The position numbers and the translations under genes are program-made. This document shows, in pieces, positions 60,315 to 64,000 of a stretch of 64,000 nucleotides of DNA. The first letter of the stretch is position 1; every line of letters starts with the position of its first letter. The notes under the pieces are model-generated. The model made no database searches, was not told the DNA's origin, and worked only from the letters and a program-made list of their open reading frames with translations. Origin of the DNA: SG8-41 sp036555615 (GTDB taxonomy: Bacteria > Pseudomonadota > Gammaproteobacteria > Burkholderiales > SG8-41); the NCBI GenBank assembly GCA_036555615.1, contig DATBKZ010000098.1, positions 1 to 64,000 on the forward strand, read 5' to 3'.

Positions 60315-61604
60315 ATGCCCTCATCCCTCATCCCTCATCCCTCATCCCTGCGGTTACAGGCGCTACCGCCGCTGGCGCTCTACGTCCATATCCCCTGGTG
60401 CGCGAAGAAGTGTCCCTATTGCGACTTCAATTCCCATGAAGCGCGCGCCGGCGTGCCCGAGGCGCGCTATGTCGCGGCGCTCGTTGCCGACCTGGATCGG
60501 GCGCTGCCGGAGGTCTGGGGGCGCCGCGTGCACAGCGTGTTTTTCGGCGGCGGGACGCCCAGTCTATTTTCTGCACCGGCAATCGACACGTTGCTCGCAG
60601 CGGCGCGGGCCCGGCTCAATCTTTCTCCGGATGCGGAGATGACGCTGGAAGCCAATCCGGGAACTGTCGAGGCGGCGAAATTCCGCGACTTCCGCGCGGC
60701 CGGGATCAACCGGATCTCGCTCGGCATCCAGAGCTTCGATCCGCGCCACCTGAGGTCGCTCGGGCGCATCCACGACGGGCGCGAGGCACGGCACGCCATT
60801 GAAATGGCGTTGCGCCATTTCGACAACGTGAACCTCGACCTCATGTACGGCCTGCCGGGCCAGTCCGTTGACGAGGCCGGGGCCGATATCGAGCAAGCGC
60901 TCGCGTTCGGTCCGCCGCACCTCTCGTGCTACCACCTGACGATCGAGCCGAACACGTATTTCCACCGCTTTCCGCCGCGGCTGCCCGACGACGACGCGAC
61001 CGCCGCGATGCAGGACGCAATCGAAGCGCGGCTTGCCGGGGCCGGCTACGACCATTACGAGACCTCGGCCTTTGCCAAGCGCGCCGGCAATGCGCCCATC
61101 GCAGAGGTTCCGGGCGAGATCCTCATCCCTCATCCCTCAGCCCTCAGCCCTGCGCGCAGCGCCCGCTGCGTTCACAACCTGAACTACTGGATGTTCGGCG
61201 ATTACCTCGGCATCGGCGCGGGCGCGCACAGCAAGCTGTCCTTTTCCGGACGCATCGTGCGGCAGGCCCGGGTCAAGCACCCGGAGCATTATCTGGCAGC
61301 GTCGGAAAACGGCGATGCAGTCGAGGCACAGCACGACGTGCCCCCGGACGAGGTCCCGTTCGAATTCATGATGAACGCGTTGCGCCTCAACGCCGGGATT
61401 TCCCTGGCGTTGTTCGAGGAGCGGACCGGGCTGCCGCTTACCGTCATTCTGCGCGAGCTGGAGGACGCCGAGCGGCGCGGCTGGATCGAGCGCGACCATT
61501 CCCGCGTCGCGCCGACGCTGCGGGGACGGCGCTTCCTCAACGACCTGCTGTTGTTATTCCTTGCGCCGAAAAAGCACGTCCCAGACCCTGTGACCCAGCC
61601 GTAA
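60315..61604 (+). CDS. hemW: Radical SAM protein HemW (heme chaperone) with repeat insertions
   Basis: 429 residues from ATG 60315; ATG 60297 and 60282 are also possible. The radical SAM cluster is Cys29, Cys33 and Cys36 in IPWCAKKCPYCDF. FGGGTPSLFSAPAI and LGIQSFDPRHLRSLGRIHDGREA follow, and the HemW-specific CVHNLNYWMFGDYLGIGAGAHSK is present. HemW transfers heme and is not the coproporphyrinogen oxidase HemN. Two CCCTCAT arrays lie in the frame, one giving the N-terminal LIPHPSSL, the other an internal LIPHPSALSPA near residues 269-280 just before the CVHNLNYW block, where relatives have few residues. Confidence 0.92.
   Translation: MPSSLIPHPSSLRLQALPPLALYVHIPWCAKKCPYCDFNSHEARAGVPEARYVAALVADLDRALPEVWGRRVHSVFFGGGTPSLFSAPAIDTLLAAARARLNLSPDAEMTLEANPGTVEAAKFRDFRAAGINRISLGIQSFDPRHLRSLGRIHDGREARHAIEMALRHFDNVNLDLMYGLPGQSVDEAGADIEQALAFGPPHLSCYHLTIEPNTYFHRFPPRLPDDDATAAMQDAIEARLAGAGYDHYETSAFAKRAGNAPIAEVPGEILIPHPSALSPARSARCVHNLNYWMFGDYLGIGAGAHSKLSFSGRIVRQARVKHPEHYLAASENGDAVEAQHDVPPDEVPFEFMMNALRLNAGISLALFEERTGLPLTVILRELEDAERRGWIERDHSRVAPTLRGRRFLNDLLLLFLAPKKHVPDPVTQP
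60318..60352. repeat. CCCTCAT heptanucleotide array at the hemW start
   Basis: Four exact CCCTCAT units (60318-60345) and a terminal CCCTGCG unit. They encode SSLIPHPSSL in the hemW frame. Confidence 0.85.
61120..61154. repeat. CCCTCAT/CCCTCAG heptanucleotide array inside hemW
   Basis: Units TCCTCAT, CCCTCAT, CCCTCAG, CCCTCAG and a terminal CCCTGCG. Same end unit as the array at 60318. Because seven is not a multiple of three, gain or loss of one unit would shift the hemW frame. Confidence 0.85.
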
Positions 61605-62231
61605 TCCCCGCGTCTCGAACTTGGTTTGAGGGCGCCAGGCCGGGCGCGGCGCGAAGCCGCCGCAGGTATTCGCGAGCAGGGGCTCCGCGGACAGCACCTC
61701 CAGGATCTGCTGCGCGTAGTCTTCCCAGTCGGTCGCCGCGTGCAGGTATGCACCGGGCTTCATGCGCGACGCCAGCAGCGTGACGAACGCAGGCTGAAAC
61801 AGCCGCCGCTTATGGTGCCGCTTCTTCGGCCAGGGGTCCGGGAAGAAGACGTGCACACCGTCGAGCGCCGCGGGCGGGATCATGTCGCGCACCACCTCGA
61901 CCGCGTCGCGCTGGATCACGCGGACGTTGGCGAGACCGAGCCCGACGATGCGGTTGAGCAGGCTTCCGACGCCCGGGGCGTGCACCTCGATGCCGATGTA
62001 GTCGTTTTCCGGATGCGCCGCGGCGATGCTCGCGCTGGTTTCCCCCATTCCCGTGCCGATCTCGAGAATCCGCGGCGCGGCGCGCCCGAAAACGCGGTCG
62101 AGATCGAGCGGCGCGCGCGCGTAGGGTATGCCGAATCGCGGCAACAGCGCCTCGCACGCGCGCCGCTGCGCGCCGGTGAGGCGGCCCTGCCGCAGCACGA
62201 AGCTGCGGATGGTTTGTCGGGGCGCGTTCAT
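61554..62231 (-). CDS. trmB: tRNA (guanine-N7-)-methyltransferase TrmB
   Basis: 225-residue SAM-dependent enzyme making m7G46 in tRNA. ATG 62231 (MNAPRQTIRSFVLRQGRLT) is the family N-terminus; a start at 62327 would add 32 odd residues. Motif I is ILEIGTGMGE. The catalytic and substrate block is VHVFFPDPWPKKRHHKRRLFQPAF. The C-terminus TKFETRGLRLGHRVWDVLF is complete. Its 3' end overlaps the convergent hemW by 51 bases. Confidence 0.94.
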   Translation of the reverse strand: MNAPRQTIRSFVLRQGRLTGAQRRACEALLPRFGIPYARAPLDLDRVFGRAAPRILEIGTGMGETSASIAAAHPENDYIGIEVHAPGVGSLLNRIVGLGLANVRVIQRDAVEVVRDMIPPAALDGVHVFFPDPWPKKRHHKRRLFQPAFVTLLASRMKPGAYLHAATDWEDYAQQILEVLSAEPLLANTCGGFAPRPAWRPQTKFETRGLRLGHRVWDVLFRRKE

Positions 62232-62405
62232 ATTGGGGTTCGTGCGCCGCCCGGGACTTGCCCGCGGTGCCGCGATGTCGCGGATTCTCGCAGATTCACG
62301 CAGATCAGGCAGCCGCACGCTGCTCAACGTGCGTTAGTTCATTTGAAGGGGGTAACCAATGCAGGTAAGGTATGCCGCACAAGAAACCTAGGGGAGAGAA
62401 CCAGA

Positions 62406-64000
62406 GTGGAAGCCGGCGGTCGCAGCGGCTTGATGGCCCGGGTGTTCAGGCGGATCGAGCAGACGGTGCCGGCATTTTTCGTGCTGGCGCTGGGGCTCGT
62501 CATTTCCTTCGCGGCCTGGCGCTTCACCGAGAAGCGCGTCAGCAGCGAAGCGGAAACGAAATTCCAGCACGAGGTTGCCCAGGCCGTGGGCGCGCTCGAC
62601 CAGCGCTTCCAGGACAACGTCAATCTCCTGGTCGGGTTGCACGGTCTGTTCGTGGCGTCGGACCGGGTCGACCGGGACGATTTCCAGCGCTACCTCTCGA
62701 GCTTCCATCTCCGCCAGCGCTACACCGGCGTGCGGCTGGTGTCCTTCGTGCGCTACTTTCCCCACGCGGGCAGAGCCGAGTTCGAGAGCGGCGTGCGCCG
62801 CGATCGGACCCTGGACGCGCGCGGTTTTCCGGACTTCAGGATCAAGCCTCCCGGTGTGCGCGAAGACTATTTCGTGGTGACCTATATCGAGCCGCTGGCC
62901 GGCAACGAGCGGGCTCTCGGTTTCGACGTATTCTCCGAGGCGCAGCGTCGCCCCGCCGTGGAGCGCGCCCGTGACAGCGGCCAGCCGACGGCTTCCGAGC
63001 CGATCTGGCTTGCCGCGGACGCGCAGCGGCTGATCTCGGTGGCGCTGCGGATGCCGGTCTACCGCAGCGGCGCGCCGGTCACGACCGTCGCGGAGCGCCG
63101 TGCCGCCTTCCTCGGCACCGTATCCTCCGCGATCAATGTCGAAGAGCTGGTCAGCGGATTGCTGGGCAGGCAGCTCGGCCGCGATTTCGACCTGACCATC
63201 CACGACATGGGGTTTGCCGGAGAAGACTCTCCGGTGGAGGAGGCCTCGCAGGACAACCTGTTGTTCGACAGCGGCCGGATTTTCGGCAGGAGTGTGGGGC
63301 AGCAGGACGAGGGCTCGGCCCTGCAGCAGCTGATGTCCCTCGACGTGGCGGGACGCATCTGGCGCCTGGAGTTCAGTGCTCCGTCCGCGCCGGCTTACGG
63401 CGCCGGCGGCGTGCTGCCGCTGGTGATCCTGATGGGGGGCGTCGTGACCAGCGTGCTGCTGTTCTGGGTCGTCTGGGCGCTCCTCCTCTCGCGCGAGCGG
63501 GCGCTGAAGCTCGCCGAGCACGCCAGCGCCGTGCGCGCGGCGGAGGGGCTGCGGGAGCAGCTTGCCTTCATCCAGCAGTTGATCGAGGCGGTGCCCCAGC
63601 CGATTTTCTTCAAGGACGCTCACGGGCGGCGCTACCTGGGGGTCAACAAGGCGTGGGAGAAGTTCTTCGGCATCCCGCGCGCGCAGTTCATCGGCAAGAC
63701 CGTGTTCGAGCTCTATCCGGACAATCCCGAGCTGGCGAAGATGCATCACGCCAAGGACGAGGACCTGTTCGGGAGCCCGGGCAGCCAGTCCTACGAAGCG
63801 GCGATCGTCGCGGCGGACCGCCGGTTGCACCATACCATCTACAACAAGGCGACATTCGCCGATTCGAATGGCACGGTCGCCGGGCTGATCGGCACCATTA
63901 CCGACGTGACCGGCCTCAAGGAGGCGGAAGCGGCCCTGCGCGAGGGCGAAGCGCGTTTCCGCGACTTGACCGAGCTTTCGTCGGACTGGTACTGGGAGCA
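62406..64000 (+). CDS. CHASE-PAS sensor protein, C-terminus beyond window
   Basis: Open frame of 531 codons from GTG 62406 (GGGGAG upstream) to the right edge. An N-terminal helix (residues about 20-40, FFVLALGLVISFAAW) is followed by a periplasmic CHASE domain (about 70-300; LVGLHGLFVASDRVDRDDFQRYL, YTGVRLVSFVRYFP, SEPIWLAADAQRLISVALRMPVY) and a second membrane helix (about 335-360). A PAS domain follows (about 390-510; IPRAQFIGKTVFELYPDNPE) and the start of another (FRDLTELSSDWYWE). The missing output domain is likely GGDEF/EAL or a histidine kinase. Confidence 0.85.
   Translation, partial: MEAGGRSGLMARVFRRIEQTVPAFFVLALGLVISFAAWRFTEKRVSSEAETKFQHEVAQAVGALDQRFQDNVNLLVGLHGLFVASDRVDRDDFQRYLSSFHLRQRYTGVRLVSFVRYFPHAGRAEFESGVRRDRTLDARGFPDFRIKPPGVREDYFVVTYIEPLAGNERALGFDVFSEAQRRPAVERARDSGQPTASEPIWLAADAQRLISVALRMPVYRSGAPVTTVAERRAAFLGTVSSAINVEELVSGLLGRQLGRDFDLTIHDMGFAGEDSPVEEASQDNLLFDSGRIFGRSVGQQDEGSALQQLMSLDVAGRIWRLEFSAPSAPAYGAGGVLPLVILMGGVVTSVLLFWVVWALLLSRERALKLAEHASAVRAAEGLREQLAFIQQLIEAVPQPIFFKDAHGRRYLGVNKAWEKFFGIPRAQFIGKTVFELYPDNPELAKMHHAKDEDLFGSPGSQSYEAAIVAADRRLHHTIYNKATFADSNGTVAGLIGTITDVTGLKEAEAALREGEARFRDLTELSSDWYWE

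Noticed and set aside
60318..61154. CRISPR array
   Set aside because: The repeats are seven bases long and contiguous, with no spacers and no cas genes nearby.
60315..61604. hemN, oxygen-independent coproporphyrinogen oxidase
   Set aside because: The CxxxCxxC block and the HNLNYW region are those of HemW, which lacks the oxidase activity.

Overview
The window reads as one chromosomal segment from a high-GC betaproteobacterium, most likely Burkholderiales-like or an environmental relative. Evidence for this is the complete tolQRAB-pal-cpoB and ruvCAB clusters in proteobacterial order, the glrK-qseG-glrR three-gene signalling operon, three Bug/TctC-type periplasmic binding proteins, and many four-base GTGA/ATGA start-stop overlaps. 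Assignment below class level is inference.

Layout. 1-1045 is the 5' part of a minus-strand lipoprotein gene with a fibronectin III domain, followed by about 640 bases with no gene. 1684-2396 is a small IS1595-like insertion sequence with recognisable ends. 2468-8819 holds transporters and small-molecule enzymes (DMT and MFS transporters, amidohydrolase, RidA, a C26 glutamine-amidotransferase-type hydrolase, a Bug receptor, TauE/SafE). 8874-11677 is an uncharacterised four-gene set: TPR-HTH regulator, beta-propeller, CxxC membrane peptide, DUF899 protein. 11691-21577 is housekeeping: HerA-like ATPase, yebC, ruvCAB, ybgC-tolQRAB-pal-cpoB. Then queC, a YeeE-type sulfur transporter, tRNA-Lys(TTT) and a 99-residue orphan.

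24182-45696 is a catabolic island. It holds an enolase-superfamily enzyme, an isocitrate lyase/PEP mutase-type lyase, an amidohydrolase, two Bug receptors, two dehydrogenases and a PLP lyase. Next comes a molybdenum hydroxylase operon with two tandem large subunits (L-L-M-S), a GT87 membrane protein, a zinc-ribbon/PsiE pair, and a CoA branch (BadI/MenB-like hydratase, CoA transferase, methylmalonyl-CoA epimerase-like protein, Ldh-type dehydrogenase, M28 peptidase). The substrate cannot be read from the sequence.

45823-52018 contains the glrK-qseG-glrR operon. Immediately downstream is a near-consensus sigma-54 promoter with a perfect TGTC-N10-GACA site in front of a short membrane protein, which I read as a direct GlrR target. 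51960-55780 (minus) is spoT-rpoZ-gmk-yicC; 55906-57265 (plus) is rph-rdgB. Between rdgB and hemW, which are often neighbours, sits a three-gene RNA/DNA-end-processing cassette: a primase-polymerase, RtcA and an RNase Z-like metallo-hydrolase. hemW carries two in-frame heptanucleotide arrays. trmB overlaps hemW tail to tail, and the window ends inside a CHASE-PAS sensor protein.

Most interesting leads: the PrimPol-RtcA-RNaseZ cassette, the sigma-54/GlrR site pair, the heptanucleotide arrays inside hemW, the duplicated Mo-hydroxylase large subunits, the HTH/propeller/CxxC/DUF899 set, a probable CTG start behind a terminator, and a perfect 28-bp inverted repeat.
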